Below the pieces are notes generated by a model, which saw nothing but the letters and a program-made list of their open reading frames with translations, searched no databases and was not told the DNA's origin. A stretch of DNA of 64,000 bases from Hyphomicrobium_A sp964493785 (GTDB lineage: Bacteria > Pseudomonadota > Alphaproteobacteria > Rhizobiales > Hyphomicrobiaceae), in contig CAZBPM010000003.1 of NCBI GenBank assembly GCA_964493785.1, positions 1 to 64,000 on the forward strand, in the 5' to 3' direction. Positions 1 to 8,288 of this stretch are shown here, one piece after another (positions within the stretch are counted from its first letter, which is position 1; each line of letters begins with the position of its first letter). The translations under genes and the position numbers were made by a program.

Positions 1-230
1 GCTGCCTCACTAGAACTAGAACGCAGCGTTTCGGCGCCCGCGCTCCCACTTTTGATTTGCGCCGGCGACTCCCCCGCGGGGAGCCGGCCGCCGGCGCATG
101 CCTGGTTCATGGCGGCGCAACCGACTCGCACTCCGGCGGCCGGTTGGCGCACGCTCTTTGAAATTAGCGAGGGCGTGAATCGGCAGCGCAAATGAATCTG
201 CTCTTTGACATCCAGCAACTCACGCCTGTC

Positions 231-253
231 ATCCTCGGCTTCATGCCGAGGAT
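231..253. repeat. Perfect 9-bp inverted repeat downstream of dcd
   Basis: ATCCTCGGC (231-239) and GCCGAGGAT (245-253) are perfect inverted copies around a 5-nt loop. The hairpin lies about 40 nt beyond the dcd stop codon on the minus strand. It has no T tract on either side, so it may be a 3' end or stability element rather than a standard intrinsic terminator. I see no gene in bases 1-290. Confidence 0.5.
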
Positions 254-290
254 CAGGCGCGTAGCTGATGGCGCGAGGAATAGGTGGAAG

Positions 291-1352
291 CTACTTGAAG
301 TGCTTGGAGAGCTTAAGGCCCTGGGCCTGATAGTGCGAAGCGAGGTCGCGGCCGTAGACGAGCTCGGGCGGCCGAGTGAGCTGCTCATAGACGAGCCGGC
401 CGATATTCTGTCCATCCTCGATGATGAACGGCACCTTGTGCGAGCGGACTTCGAGCACTGCGCGCGCACCGGTTCCACCCGCCTCGGCGTGTCCAAAGCC
501 CGGGTCGAAGAAGCCGGCGTAGTGGACGCGGAATTCGCCCACGAGCGGATTGAAGGGCACCATCTCGGCAGCCTGATCGGGCGGCACGTGCACCGCTTCC
601 TTGGACGCCAAAATATAGAACTGATCGGGATCGAGGATCAGGCGCTTTTTATCGCGCACGTAGATCGGCTCCCAGTAGTCGAGCACCGGGCAGGCTCCGA
701 CCTGATCGACATCGACGACGCCGGTGTGGCGCTTGGCTCTGTAGCCGACGAGGCCGCCTTCGCCGCCAGCGAGATCGACGGAGAGCGAAATCTCTTGCAC
801 GGGCCGCGCGTCGGCGCCGCCCGAGCGGAAGCGGATCTGCGAAAGGCGCGAGCCCCGGCGAACGAGTACCGGGAAGGTCTGCGGGCAGATCTCGGCATAG
901 AGCGGGCCGCTGTAGCCGGCTGGGATCTGGTCGAAGGCAGATACGCCATCGGCGATGACGCGGGTGAATACGTCGAGGCGGCCGGTGGAGCTTTTCGGGT
1001 TCGTGATCGCGCACAGCGCGGAGGGGAGCGCGAGGCTTTCAAGCAGCGGCACGACGTAGACGCAGCCGGTTTCAAGGACGGCGCCGCGGGTGAGGTCGAT
1101 GGCGTGCAGCTTCAGGTCGTCGAGCTTGGCGGCGACGGTTTCGCCCTTGCCGGGGAGGAAGCTGGCGCGGATGCGATAGGCAACGGTGCCCAGGCGCAGG
1201 TCGAGGCTCGCGGGCTGCAACTGGTTCGGCAGCAGGGGCTCGGCCAGCTTCACCTGTCCGGCTGCGATCAGGGCGGTGATCGCCTGCGACGGCAGGATGC
1301 CGGCCGCCGCCTCAGCAGCAGGGTCCGCAGCTTTAATTTCGGGCTTAGCCAT
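291..1352 (-). CDS. dcd: 2'-deoxycytidine 5'-triphosphate deaminase, long alphaproteobacterial form
   Basis: The product (353 aa) should deaminate dCTP to dUTP in the cytoplasm and so supply the dUMP precursor for thymidylate synthesis. The sequence matches the long DCD family of alphaproteobacteria, which has two tandem dUTPase/DCD-like halves instead of the single 190-aa domain of E. coli Dcd. The first half carries PASLDLRLG and NPKSSTGRLDVFTRV, with the ribose- and phosphate-binding Ser/Arg pattern. The second half carries FNPLVGEFRVHYAGFFDPGFG and the ending VLEVRSHKVPFIIEDGQ. I chose the ATG at 1352 because the upstream extension to 1517 runs through the region antisense to the SAM-II riboswitch and is not protein-like. 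It is divergent from metZ. Confidence 0.9.
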   Translation of the reverse strand: MAKPEIKAADPAAEAAAGILPSQAITALIAAGQVKLAEPLLPNQLQPASLDLRLGTVAYRIRASFLPGKGETVAAKLDDLKLHAIDLTRGAVLETGCVYVVPLLESLALPSALCAITNPKSSTGRLDVFTRVIADGVSAFDQIPAGYSGPLYAEICPQTFPVLVRRGSRLSQIRFRSGGADARPVQEISLSVDLAGGEGGLVGYRAKRHTGVVDVDQVGACPVLDYWEPIYVRDKKRLILDPDQFYILASKEAVHVPPDQAAEMVPFNPLVGEFRVHYAGFFDPGFGHAEAGGTGARAVLEVRSHKVPFIIEDGQNIGRLVYEQLTRPPELVYGRDLASHYQAQGLKLSKHFK

Positions 1353-1445
1353 ACTCGTTAAGTCCTCGCCGCAAGTGCAGCTTGTCGCTCTAGAACACCC
1401 GGGCCTTGACGCCAAGCGCGAAGCGGGAGTAATCCCCGCTGTTAC

Positions 1446-1502
1446 CCCGTGGTCATTTGGCCGGCCGGCTTGCAGCCACGTAAAACAACTCGCTAAAAGG
1501 GC
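1446..1502 (+). promoter_or_regulatory. SAM-II riboswitch controlling metZ
   Basis: This stretch fits the SAM-II (metA motif) consensus of alphaproteobacteria. Stem P1 pairs CGTGG (1448-1452) with CCACG (1476-1480). Between and after them are the conserved CATTTGG, the GGCTTGCAGCCACG block, the A-rich linker TAAAACAA and the pseudoknot strand CGCTAAAAGG (1491-1500). It sits in the 5' leader of the O-succinylhomoserine sulfhydrylase gene. High S-adenosylmethionine should therefore repress methionine synthesis. Sequence and context agree, and the call was made from remembered consensus without a covariance-model search. Confidence 0.95.
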
Positions 1503-1534
1503 CGTGCGCACTCGCAAGCTTTGGCGCGGCTTTT
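1501..1534 (+). terminator. Putative intrinsic terminator of the SAM-II expression platform
   Basis: GCCGTGC (1501-1507) can pair with GCGCGGC (1524-1530), seven pairs including one G-U, and TTTT follows at 1531-1534. It begins where the SAM-II pseudoknot strand ends and lies 67 nt before the metZ start. It is therefore a plausible transcription-attenuation platform. The T tract is short, so translational control remains possible. Confidence 0.55.
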
Positions 1535-1600
1535 CCTTATCGAGCAGCGCTTTAGCTGGCCGGGTTTTTTTACTGGGCTTTGCCCTGGAGGAAAGTGCGC

Positions 1601-2812
1601 ATGGCTATCAGCAAGAAAAATCAGGCCGGCCCCGAGACGTGGGCGCCAGAAACCCAGCTCGTGCACGGCGGAACGCTGCGCTCGCAATTCGGCGAGACCT
1701 CCGAGGCAATGTTCCTCACGCAAGGGTTCGTCTACGCGAATGCCGAGCAGGCCGAGGCGCGCTTCAAGAACGAAGACCCCGGGTTCCAGTACAGCCGGTT
1801 CGGAAATCCTACAGTCGCAATGTTCGAGGAACGCGTGCGGCTGCTGGAGGGCGCAGAGGAAGCGCGCGCCACGGCGAGCGGCATGGCAGCCGTCAATGCT
1901 GCAATCCTAGGGTACCTCAAGGCGGGCGATCATATCGTGTCGGCGCGGGCGCTGTTTGGCGCCTGTCGTTACATCGTCGACGTGCTGGCGCCGCGCTACG
2001 GCATCACTTCGACGCTGGTCGATGGCCGTGACCTCGAGAACTGGAAGAAGGCGATCCAGCCGAACACCAAGCTGTTCTTCTTCGAGACGCCGTCCAATCC
2101 GACGCTGGAGTTGGTCGATATCGCAGCGGTATCGAAGCTCGCGCACGAGGTCGGCGCCATCGTCGTGGTCGATAACGTATTCGCGACGCCACTGCTGCAG
2201 CGGCCGCTGCAGCATGGCGCGGACGTGGTCGTTTATTCCGCGACCAAGCACATTGACGGCCAGGGCCGGTGCCTGGGCGGCGCGGTGCTGGGCTCCAAGG
2301 ACTACATCACCAACCACCTGCAGGAGTTCCTGCGGCAGACCGGGCCGACGATGAGCCCGTTCAATGCATGGGTGATGCTGAAGGGCCTGGAGACGATGCC
2401 GGTGCGGGTCAGGGCTCAGGTGGCGACGGCGGCGCGCATCGCCGATCACCTGGCCGAACAGACGGAAGTTTCGCGCGTGATCTACTGCGGTCGCGAAGAC
2501 CATCCGCAGGCCGAGATCGCCAAGCGGCAGATGACCGGCGGCGGGCAGATGATCGCGTTCGAGGTGAAGGGCGGCAAGGCGGCTGCCTTCGCGCTGCAAA
2601 ACGCGCTCCGCTTGATCAAGATCTCGAACAATCTGGGCGATGCCAAGTCCCTGATCACGCACCCGGCGACCACGACGCACCACCGAATTGGACCGGAGGC
2701 GCGCGCCGAACTGGGCATCAGCGACGGCATCCTGCGCCTATCGGTCGGGCTCGAGGCGTTCGAGGACCTGGCTGCCGATCTCGATCAAGGGCTCGCCGCA
2801 ACCCGTCGTTAA
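1601..2812 (+). CDS. metZ: O-succinylhomoserine sulfhydrylase
   Basis: This PLP enzyme (403 aa) of the Cys/Met metabolism family makes homocysteine from O-succinylhomoserine and sulfide in the direct sulfhydrylation route to methionine. The motif YSATKHIDGQGRCLGG holds the PLP lysine, and FFETPSNPTLELVDI and VVVDNVFATPLLQ are typical of MetZ, as is the start ETQLVHGG. The ATG at 1601 follows a clear GGAGGA ribosome binding site, so it is preferred over an upstream TTG at 1580. The SAM-II riboswitch in its leader supports the methionine role. MetB or cystathionine lyase relatives are less likely because of the HIDGQGR motif. Confidence 0.95.
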   Translation: MAISKKNQAGPETWAPETQLVHGGTLRSQFGETSEAMFLTQGFVYANAEQAEARFKNEDPGFQYSRFGNPTVAMFEERVRLLEGAEEARATASGMAAVNAAILGYLKAGDHIVSARALFGACRYIVDVLAPRYGITSTLVDGRDLENWKKAIQPNTKLFFFETPSNPTLELVDIAAVSKLAHEVGAIVVVDNVFATPLLQRPLQHGADVVVYSATKHIDGQGRCLGGAVLGSKDYITNHLQEFLRQTGPTMSPFNAWVMLKGLETMPVRVRAQVATAARIADHLAEQTEVSRVIYCGREDHPQAEIAKRQMTGGGQMIAFEVKGGKAAAFALQNALRLIKISNNLGDAKSLITHPATTTHHRIGPEARAELGISDGILRLSVGLEAFEDLAADLDQGLAATRR

Positions 2813-2902
2813 TGGGTGACAGGCGTCATTGACCCGGCGCCGGGCAGCCTTAGTATTCGCCGCCGACGCGCTCGCGCCGGGCACCAGGAGCAATGCCGCA
2901 CT

Positions 2903-3295
2903 ATGTACGAAGCTGTGACCCGCGGCATCCGCATCCGCGTTACCCCGCAATACCTCGACGATCAGTCGGAGCCGGACGAAAGCCAGTTCTACTGGGCTTA
3001 TACCATCGACATCGCCAACGAGAGCGAGGAGACGGTGCAGCTTCGCTCGCGGATATGGCTGATCACCGACGGCGTGGGGAACACGCAAGAGGTGCGGGGC
3101 CCTGGCGTCGTCGGCGAGACGCCGGTCATACAGCCGGGGTCGTCGTTCAGCTATACCTCGGGGTGTCCGCTGCGCACGCCATCGGGGATCATGGTCGGCA
3201 GCTACCAGATGACCGATGAGAAAGGGGAGCTGTTCGACGTCGCCATACCGGCATTCTCGCTCGACAGTCCTTTCGTCGCGCGCAGCCTCAACTAG
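2903..3295 (+). CDS. apaG: ApaG domain protein
   Basis: This protein (130 aa) has the usual ApaG length and the family's fibronectin-III-like beta fold signature. Visible blocks are FYWAYTIDIANES, LRSRIWLITDGVG, VVGETPVIQPGSSFSYTSGCPL and GIMVGSYQM. ApaG proteins are widely conserved and some have been linked to Co2+ resistance and diadenosine polyphosphate metabolism, but their biochemical role is not settled. The ATG at 2903 is preferred because AGGAG lies just upstream and the homologous region begins there. It lies between metZ and argE on the same strand and may be cotranscribed. Confidence 0.92.
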   Translation: MYEAVTRGIRIRVTPQYLDDQSEPDESQFYWAYTIDIANESEETVQLRSRIWLITDGVGNTQEVRGPGVVGETPVIQPGSSFSYTSGCPLRTPSGIMVGSYQMTDEKGELFDVAIPAFSLDSPFVARSLN

Positions 3296-3325
3296 TCCCA
3301 TGGTCGAGAAGTCCGAGAACCACCC

Positions 3326-4501
3326 ATGACGGGACCGAGCTACTCATCGCAAGAGCTGCTGGAACGTCTGGTCGCGTTCGATACGACGAGCCACAAGCCG
3401 AACGTGCCGCTGATCCGCTTCGTCGAGGACTATCTGCTGCAGCACGGCGTCGAAGCCGAGATCGTGCCCAACGCGCAGGGAACGAAGGCGAGCCTCTATG
3501 CCACGATCGGGCCGAGGGGCACGCCGGGCGTTGCGCTTTCGGGGCACACCGACGTCGTACCGGTCGATGGGCAGACGTGGACGTCGGATCCGTTCATCGT
3601 AGCCGAGCGGGACGGAAAGCTGTTCGGGCGCGGCACGTCCGACATGAAGGGCTTCATCGCCTGCGCGCTCGCTGCGGTGCCGAGCTTTATTGCGCGGCCG
3701 CTGACGGTGCCGATCCATCTGGCGTTGTCGTACGACGAGGAGATCGGCTGCCTGGGCGTGCGGCCGATGATCGCCGAGTTCGGCAAACGGCTGACGAAGC
3801 CGCGCATGGTGTTCGTAGGCGAACCGACGTCGATGAGCGTGGTCGATTCCCACAAAGGGCCGGTGCGCTGGCGCATCGACGTGCGGGGACGGGCAGCGCA
3901 TTCGAGCATGGCGCCGCTCGGGGTCAACGCCATCGCCGTGGCGGGCAAGATCCTGCGCGAGCTTTCGGAGATCGAGGAGGAGTTGAAGCAGCGCCCGCGC
4001 GATCCAAGGTTCGATCCGCCGTATGCGACACTGCAGGTGACGAAGATCGAGGGCGGCACCGCGACCAATATCGTGCCGATCAATTGCACGATGCAGTTCG
4101 ACGTGCGCGCCATTCCCGGCGTCGACATCGCGGCCATCGACAGGCGGATGCGCGCCTTTGCGGCCGACGCCTGCCTGCCGGAAATGCACAAGATCGCGCC
4201 GGAAGCCGGCATCGACATCGCGATCGCCAATCAGGTGCCGCCGTATTCCGCAGGCGCCGCATCCGAAGCCGTGGCGCTGGCGCTGAAGCTCGCGGGGCAG
4301 AACGAAACGCATGCGGTTTCGTACGCGACCGAGGCGGGCCTATTTCAGGTGGCAGGCTCACCGGCCGTGGTGATTGGCCCGGGCGACATTGCGCAGGCGC
4401 ACACCGCCGACGAATGGATCGAGAAGGATCAGCTCGACAAGTGCGATGCTTTCCTGAAGCGCCTCGGCGATTGGGCGGAGCACGGCTCCGCCGTGCGCTG
4501 A
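3326..4501 (+). CDS. argE: Acetylornithine deacetylase (M20 family)
   Basis: The product (391 aa) should hydrolyse N-acetylornithine to ornithine and acetate in arginine biosynthesis. It has the M20 metallopeptidase layout. LSGHTDVVPVDG carries the first metal-binding His/Asp, GRGTSDMKGF the bridging Asp, and SYDEEIGCLG the catalytic Glu and another metal ligand. A dimerisation domain with the conserved RAAHSS follows, and the C-terminal metal ligand lies near IAQAHTADEW. It is 30 nt after apaG. argD and argF lie a few kilobases away on the opposite strand, which supports the arginine assignment over succinyl-diaminopimelate desuccinylase. Confidence 0.92.
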   Translation: MTGPSYSSQELLERLVAFDTTSHKPNVPLIRFVEDYLLQHGVEAEIVPNAQGTKASLYATIGPRGTPGVALSGHTDVVPVDGQTWTSDPFIVAERDGKLFGRGTSDMKGFIACALAAVPSFIARPLTVPIHLALSYDEEIGCLGVRPMIAEFGKRLTKPRMVFVGEPTSMSVVDSHKGPVRWRIDVRGRAAHSSMAPLGVNAIAVAGKILRELSEIEEELKQRPRDPRFDPPYATLQVTKIEGGTATNIVPINCTMQFDVRAIPGVDIAAIDRRMRAFAADACLPEMHKIAPEAGIDIAIANQVPPYSAGAASEAVALALKLAGQNETHAVSYATEAGLFQVAGSPAVVIGPGDIAQAHTADEWIEKDQLDKCDAFLKRLGDWAEHGSAVR

Positions 4502-4610
4502 CGCGCAACGATCACGACTTCTTCAGCCTGCTTGAGTTCGCCGCCGGGAACTTTTGGCATACTGCGGACTTATGACCGACGTGGAATTAATCACAGCCAC
4601 GGAGGTTCTC

Positions 4611-4997
4611 GTGCAGCGCTCAACATTATGCGCCATTGTTTTCAGCGGCATCACGATGCTGGCCATTGCGCCGGCATCCGCCGAGCAAGAGATGGGCGAA
4701 GACGGCAAGGTCGCCTTCAACAACTCGTGCCGTACGTGCCACTCATTCAAGGCTGACGACAACCGCCTCGGGCCGACGTTGCACGGCATCATCGGGCGCA
4801 AAGCCGGGTCTATCGAGGGCTATCAGTTCTCGTCGGCGATGAAGAGCTCCGGCGTTACGTGGGACGAGAGCAACCTCGACAAGTTCATCGAGAATCCGGA
4901 CAACGTCGTGCACGGCAATGCGATGAAGCCGTACGGCGGTATCTCGGATGCTTCCGAGCGCGCGAAGATTGTGAGCTATCTGAAGACGCTTAAGTGA
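4611..4997 (+). CDS. Small class I c-type cytochrome
   Basis: This is a 128-aa secreted monohaem cytochrome c. An N-terminal signal peptide ends near APASA/EQE. The haem-binding CRTCH motif lies about 40 residues in. LGPTLHGIIGRKAG follows, and the C-terminal MKPYGGI supplies the likely Met axial ligand, as in cytochrome c2/c550 proteins. The probable role is electron carriage in the periplasm. The GTG at 4611 has GGAGG six bases upstream and gives a clean signal peptide, so it is preferred over the ATG at 4572. Its end overlaps the end of the convergent hslO gene by 8 nt. Confidence 0.88.
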   Translation: MQRSTLCAIVFSGITMLAIAPASAEQEMGEDGKVAFNNSCRTCHSFKADDNRLGPTLHGIIGRKAGSIEGYQFSSAMKSSGVTWDESNLDKFIENPDNVVHGNAMKPYGGISDASERAKIVSYLKTLK

Positions 4998-5961
4998 TCT
5001 CGCCGGGCTCAAAGCTATAGACCGTCGTGCAGAACTCGCACGTGACGGTGATCGTACCGTCCGGCTCCCGCATGTCGGTCAGCTCGGCCGCACCGAAGCT
5101 CTGCAGGAAAGCGTGTACCCGCTCGCGGGAGCAGCGGCAGTAGGCTTCGATCGGAGCGGACGGGAATGCGCGCACGCCTTCCTCGTGGAAAAGGCGATAC
5201 AGCAGACGTTCCGGCGCCAGCGTTGGGTCGAGCAGCTCGTGGTCCTCGACGGTGGATGCGAGAATGCGGGTGCGCTCCCAATCGTCGTCGGTGTCGCCCA
5301 GGATATCCTCGTCGTCCTCGGAAATGAGGGACGCGGCCTCGATGCCGCCGTCGCGCGCAAGGTGCTGGACCAGCAGGCCGCCGGCACGCCATTGCCAACG
5401 GCCGGGCCCTCCGTTCTCGCCAGCGGTATAGTGACGGGCAACAGCGAGCCGCAGGAATGATGGAAGTTGCTCGGACTGCCGGAAATAACTCAGCGCAGCG
5501 TCGCCAATTCCGTTGCCGTCGAGCGCGACGATGCCTTGGTACCGCTCCATGTCCTGGCCGGGGTCGATGGTGATGGCGAGATGGCCCTCGCCGAGGAGCG
5601 CGCCCGGAGCGACCTCGTCATTCGCAGCGACGCGGCGCTTGTCGTAGCGCGCATAGCCACGCACGCGGCCGGGGGACTCGTAGGAGATGACAAGGAAGTC
5701 CAGAATACCGTCGGTCTTGGTCTGTAACGTCAGCTTGCCGTCGATCTTGAGGGCAGTGCCGAGCATCGCCGTCAGCGCTACGGCTTCGCCCAATGCCTGC
5801 GAGACCGCAACGGGCGCTGCGTGATGCGAAAGGATCTCGTCGATGGCGGGACCTAGGCGCACGAGGCGGCCGATGATGCCAGAGCGCTCCGTGCGGAACG
5901 GAAGCACAAGGTCATCGCTCGGCGTGCTTCGGGTGCCCGTCGTCGCCGCGTCGTCCGCCAT
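4990..5961 (-). CDS. hslO: Hsp33 redox-regulated chaperone
   Basis: Hsp33 is a cytoplasmic holdase that is activated when oxidation releases zinc from four C-terminal cysteines. Here the zinc cysteines are CRC (about residues 275-277) and CEFC (308-311) in a protein of 323 aa. The E. coli spacing is CXC...CXXC, so the pattern agrees. The N-terminal domain with SHHAAPVAVSQALGEAVAL and the block PGQDMERYQGIVAL is typical. Its ATG overlaps the argF stop codon by one base (TGATG), which suggests translational coupling in an argD-argF-hslO operon. This pairing is common in alphaproteobacteria. Confidence 0.94.
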   Translation of the reverse strand: MADDAATTGTRSTPSDDLVLPFRTERSGIIGRLVRLGPAIDEILSHHAAPVAVSQALGEAVALTAMLGTALKIDGKLTLQTKTDGILDFLVISYESPGRVRGYARYDKRRVAANDEVAPGALLGEGHLAITIDPGQDMERYQGIVALDGNGIGDAALSYFRQSEQLPSFLRLAVARHYTAGENGGPGRWQWRAGGLLVQHLARDGGIEAASLISEDDEDILGDTDDDWERTRILASTVEDHELLDPTLAPERLLYRLFHEEGVRAFPSAPIEAYCRCSRERVHAFLQSFGAAELTDMREPDGTITVTCEFCTTVYSFEPGEIT

Positions 5962-6908
5962 CACGATACTCCCAGACACCAGGCAAGGATCGCCTTTTGA
6001 GCGTGCAGGCGGTTCTCGGCCTCGTCGAACACGACTGATTGCGGACCGTCGATGACGTCCTCGGACACCTCCTTGCCGCGGTAGGCGGGGAGGCAATGCA
6101 TGAAGATGGCGTCCTTGTCGGCTGTCTTCATCAGGCGCGCGTCGACGGCGTACGGCTCCAGCATCTTCTTACGGCGCGAGGCGTCGGTCTGGCCCATGGA
6201 AACCCAGGTGTCGGTGACGACGCAGTCAACACCGCGCACAGCCTTGGCGGCGTCGCTGGTGTAGCTGACGGTGCCCTTCTCGCGCTTCACCCAATCAACT
6301 GCCTCCTGCTCGGGGCGCAGCTCGTCTGGGCAGGCGACACGCAGCTCGAAGCCGAAGCGCACAGCCGCGTGCATCCACGAGACGGCGACGTTGTTACCGT
6401 CGCCGACCCAGGCGACCGAGCGCCCTTTGATGGGGCCCTTGTGCTCCTCGAACGTCATGACGTCGGCCATGACCTGGCAGGGGTGGCTCTTATCGGTGAG
6501 GCCGTTGATGATCGGCACGGTCGCGTACTTCGCGAGATCGGTCAGCGTCTCGTGCGCGTTGGCGCGGATCATGATCGCGTCGATGTAACGAGACAGAACG
6601 CGCGCCGTATCGGTGATGGACTCGCCGCGTCCGAGCTGAAGATCGGTGTTGTTGAGCGAGAGCGTCTGGCCGCCGAGTTGGCGCATGGCGACGTCGAACG
6701 AGACCCGGGTGCGGGTCGACGGCTTCTCGAAGATCATCGCCAGCGTTTTTTCTTCGATGCCGTCCGGCCTGAACTTGGCAGGGGTTTTCTTGCCGGCCTT
6801 CTTCATGGCGTGCGCCATGTCGATGATCTTGCGCAGGGTGGCTGCGTCGAGACTATCGAGATCGAGGAAATGTCTCGGTTCAGAAACGGTTCGCGATTTC
6901 GTGGCCAT
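5961..6908 (-). CDS. argF: Ornithine carbamoyltransferase
   Basis: The enzyme (315 aa) makes citrulline from ornithine and carbamoyl phosphate. The carbamoyl-phosphate site STRTR lies at residues 64-68, HPCQ near residue 143, and the ornithine-loop motif HCLP near residue 271. DTWVSMGQ is also present. Length and motifs fit an anabolic trimeric OTCase. It lies 30 nt after argD on the same strand and overlaps the hslO start by one base, so the three genes look like one transcript. Confidence 0.97.
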   Translation of the reverse strand: MATKSRTVSEPRHFLDLDSLDAATLRKIIDMAHAMKKAGKKTPAKFRPDGIEEKTLAMIFEKPSTRTRVSFDVAMRQLGGQTLSLNNTDLQLGRGESITDTARVLSRYIDAIMIRANAHETLTDLAKYATVPIINGLTDKSHPCQVMADVMTFEEHKGPIKGRSVAWVGDGNNVAVSWMHAAVRFGFELRVACPDELRPEQEAVDWVKREKGTVSYTSDAAKAVRGVDCVVTDTWVSMGQTDASRRKKMLEPYAVDARLMKTADKDAIFMHCLPAYRGKEVSEDVIDGPQSVVFDEAENRLHAQKAILAWCLGVS

Positions 6909-6938
6909 AGCACTCCGGCCGGCTGGATTGAGATGATG

Positions 6939-8189
6939 TCAGGTCGAGGGTGCCGAAACGCGATCGAGAGCGCGCGAAAGACGCTGCGCGGCCTCGGCGA
7001 TTTCTTCGTCGGCAATGTTGAGCGGCGGGAGCATACGCACGACGTTGTCGGACGCTCCGGCGAGGAGCAGCTTCTCGCCGAGCGCGGCCTTCACGACATC
7101 GGCCGGGGCAACCTTGACCTTGATGCCCGAAAGCAGCCCCTGCATTCGCACCTCTTCGACGAGATGCGGGTGGGCGTCTTTCACCTCGGCGAGGGCCTGC
7201 TTGAGCCGCAAAGTCTTCTGCTGCACGGCGTCGAGGAAGCCCGGCTCGAGCACGGCGTCCAGCACCGCGAAGCCGACCGCGGTCGCCAGCGGATTCCCGC
7301 CGAAGGTCGACCCGTGCGTGCCGGGCGTCAGTCCCTTGGCGGCGTCCTCGGTCGCGAGAAGGGCGCCGAGCGGGAAGCCGCCGCCAATACCCTTCGCGAT
7401 CGGCATGAGATCGGGCGTGATGCCGGCCCACTCGTGTGCGAAAAGCTTGCCGGAGCGGCCCATGCCGCATTGGACCTCATCGAAGATGAGGAGAAGGCCG
7501 TGCTTGTCGCACAGCGCGCGCAGAGCCTGAAGGAACTCAGGACTGGCGACATTGATGCCGCCTTCGCCCTGGGTCGGCTCGATCATGATGGCGGCCGTCT
7601 CCGGCCCGATTGCCTGCTCGGTCGCGGCGAGGTCGCCGAACGGAACATGCTCGAAGCCCTCGACGGGCGGACCGAAGCCTTCCAGATATTTCGGGTTGCC
7701 GCCGGCAGCAATGGTGGCCAGCGTGCGGCCGTGGAAGGCGCCGTTGAAGGCGATGATGCGCCAGCGCTGAGGATTGCCGGATACGAAGTGGTAGCGCCGC
7801 GCGGCCTTGATCGCGGCCTCGCAGGCTTCGGCGCCCGAATTGCAGAAGAAGACCTTGTCGGCAAACGTCTCTGCGACCAGGCGCTCGGCCAGTCGCTCCT
7901 GCCCCTCGACGCGATAGAGGTTGGAGGTGTGCCACAGCTTCTGGGCCTGCTCGGTCAGAGCTGCGACCAGCCGTGGATGGGCATGGCCAAGCACATTGAC
8001 CGCGATGCCGGATGCGAAGTCGAGGTAGCGGTCGCCGCCGGCCGTGATCAGCCAAGCACCTTCGCCCCGCTCGAAGACGAGGTTCTGGCGCGCGTAGGTG
8101 CCCATGACGGCAACGGACGGGCCAGACGAAGCGGCAGTTTTATCAGTGGCCTTGGTCGAGTGGTCCGAGGCCGCCAAGGATGCGGACAT
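6939..8189 (-). CDS. argD: Acetylornithine aminotransferase
   Basis: This class III PLP aminotransferase (416 aa) makes N-acetylornithine from N-acetylglutamate semialdehyde, and may also act on succinyl-diaminopimelate intermediates. Recognisable blocks are GDRYLDFASGIAVNVLGH, FFCNSGAEACEAAIK, GAFHGRT, the cofactor Asp in LLIFDEVQCGMGRSG, and the PLP lysine in PIAKGIGGGFPLGA. I chose the ATG at 8189 because GGGAG lies upstream at suitable spacing. A GTG at 8201 would overlap that ribosome binding site. A terminator-like hairpin precedes the gene at 8231-8253. Confidence 0.94.
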   Translation of the reverse strand: MSASLAASDHSTKATDKTAASSGPSVAVMGTYARQNLVFERGEGAWLITAGGDRYLDFASGIAVNVLGHAHPRLVAALTEQAQKLWHTSNLYRVEGQERLAERLVAETFADKVFFCNSGAEACEAAIKAARRYHFVSGNPQRWRIIAFNGAFHGRTLATIAAGGNPKYLEGFGPPVEGFEHVPFGDLAATEQAIGPETAAIMIEPTQGEGGINVASPEFLQALRALCDKHGLLLIFDEVQCGMGRSGKLFAHEWAGITPDLMPIAKGIGGGFPLGALLATEDAAKGLTPGTHGSTFGGNPLATAVGFAVLDAVLEPGFLDAVQQKTLRLKQALAEVKDAHPHLVEEVRMQGLLSGIKVKVAPADVVKAALGEKLLLAGASDNVVRMLPPLNIADEEIAEAAQRLSRALDRVSAPST

Positions 8190-8207
8190 CGGTCGGCCCA
8201 CTCCCGT

Positions 8208-8288
8208 TCAGCGAAGCATCGCTGGAAAGTAAAAAAGCCGCCTCCGCGGCGGCCAGTGAAGAGCTGTAGATACGCGCGCGGGGGTCAT
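8208..8288 (-). CDS. Possible 26-codon leader peptide upstream of argD
   Basis: An ATG-started frame of 26 codons ends just before the argD ribosome binding site. It contains an Arg-Arg-Arg run (CGG AGG CGG, codons 15-17) inside the 3' arm of the hairpin described at 8231-8253, plus two more Arg codons. An arginine-rich leader overlapping a terminator before an arginine gene looks like ribosome-mediated attenuation. I see no good ribosome binding site before its ATG, however, and a GC-rich hairpin tends to encode arginine by chance. This is a hypothesis only. Confidence 0.25.
   Translation of the reverse strand: MTPARVSTALHWPPRRRLFYFPAMLR
8231..8253 (-). terminator. Intrinsic terminator or attenuator in the argD leader
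   Basis: Read on the minus strand, GCCGCC, a 5-nt loop GCGGA and GGCGGC form a six-pair GC stem, followed directly by TTTTTT (8236-8231). It lies about 40 nt before the argD start and points toward argD. No minus-strand gene lies upstream of it before gcrA. It therefore either ends a short leader or small RNA, or attenuates the arg operon. Confidence 0.6.

Noticed and set aside
1..163. GC-rich inverted repeat CTCCCC/GGGGAG near position 75 and possible gene end
   Set aside because: No T tract, no supported frame and too little context at the window edge.
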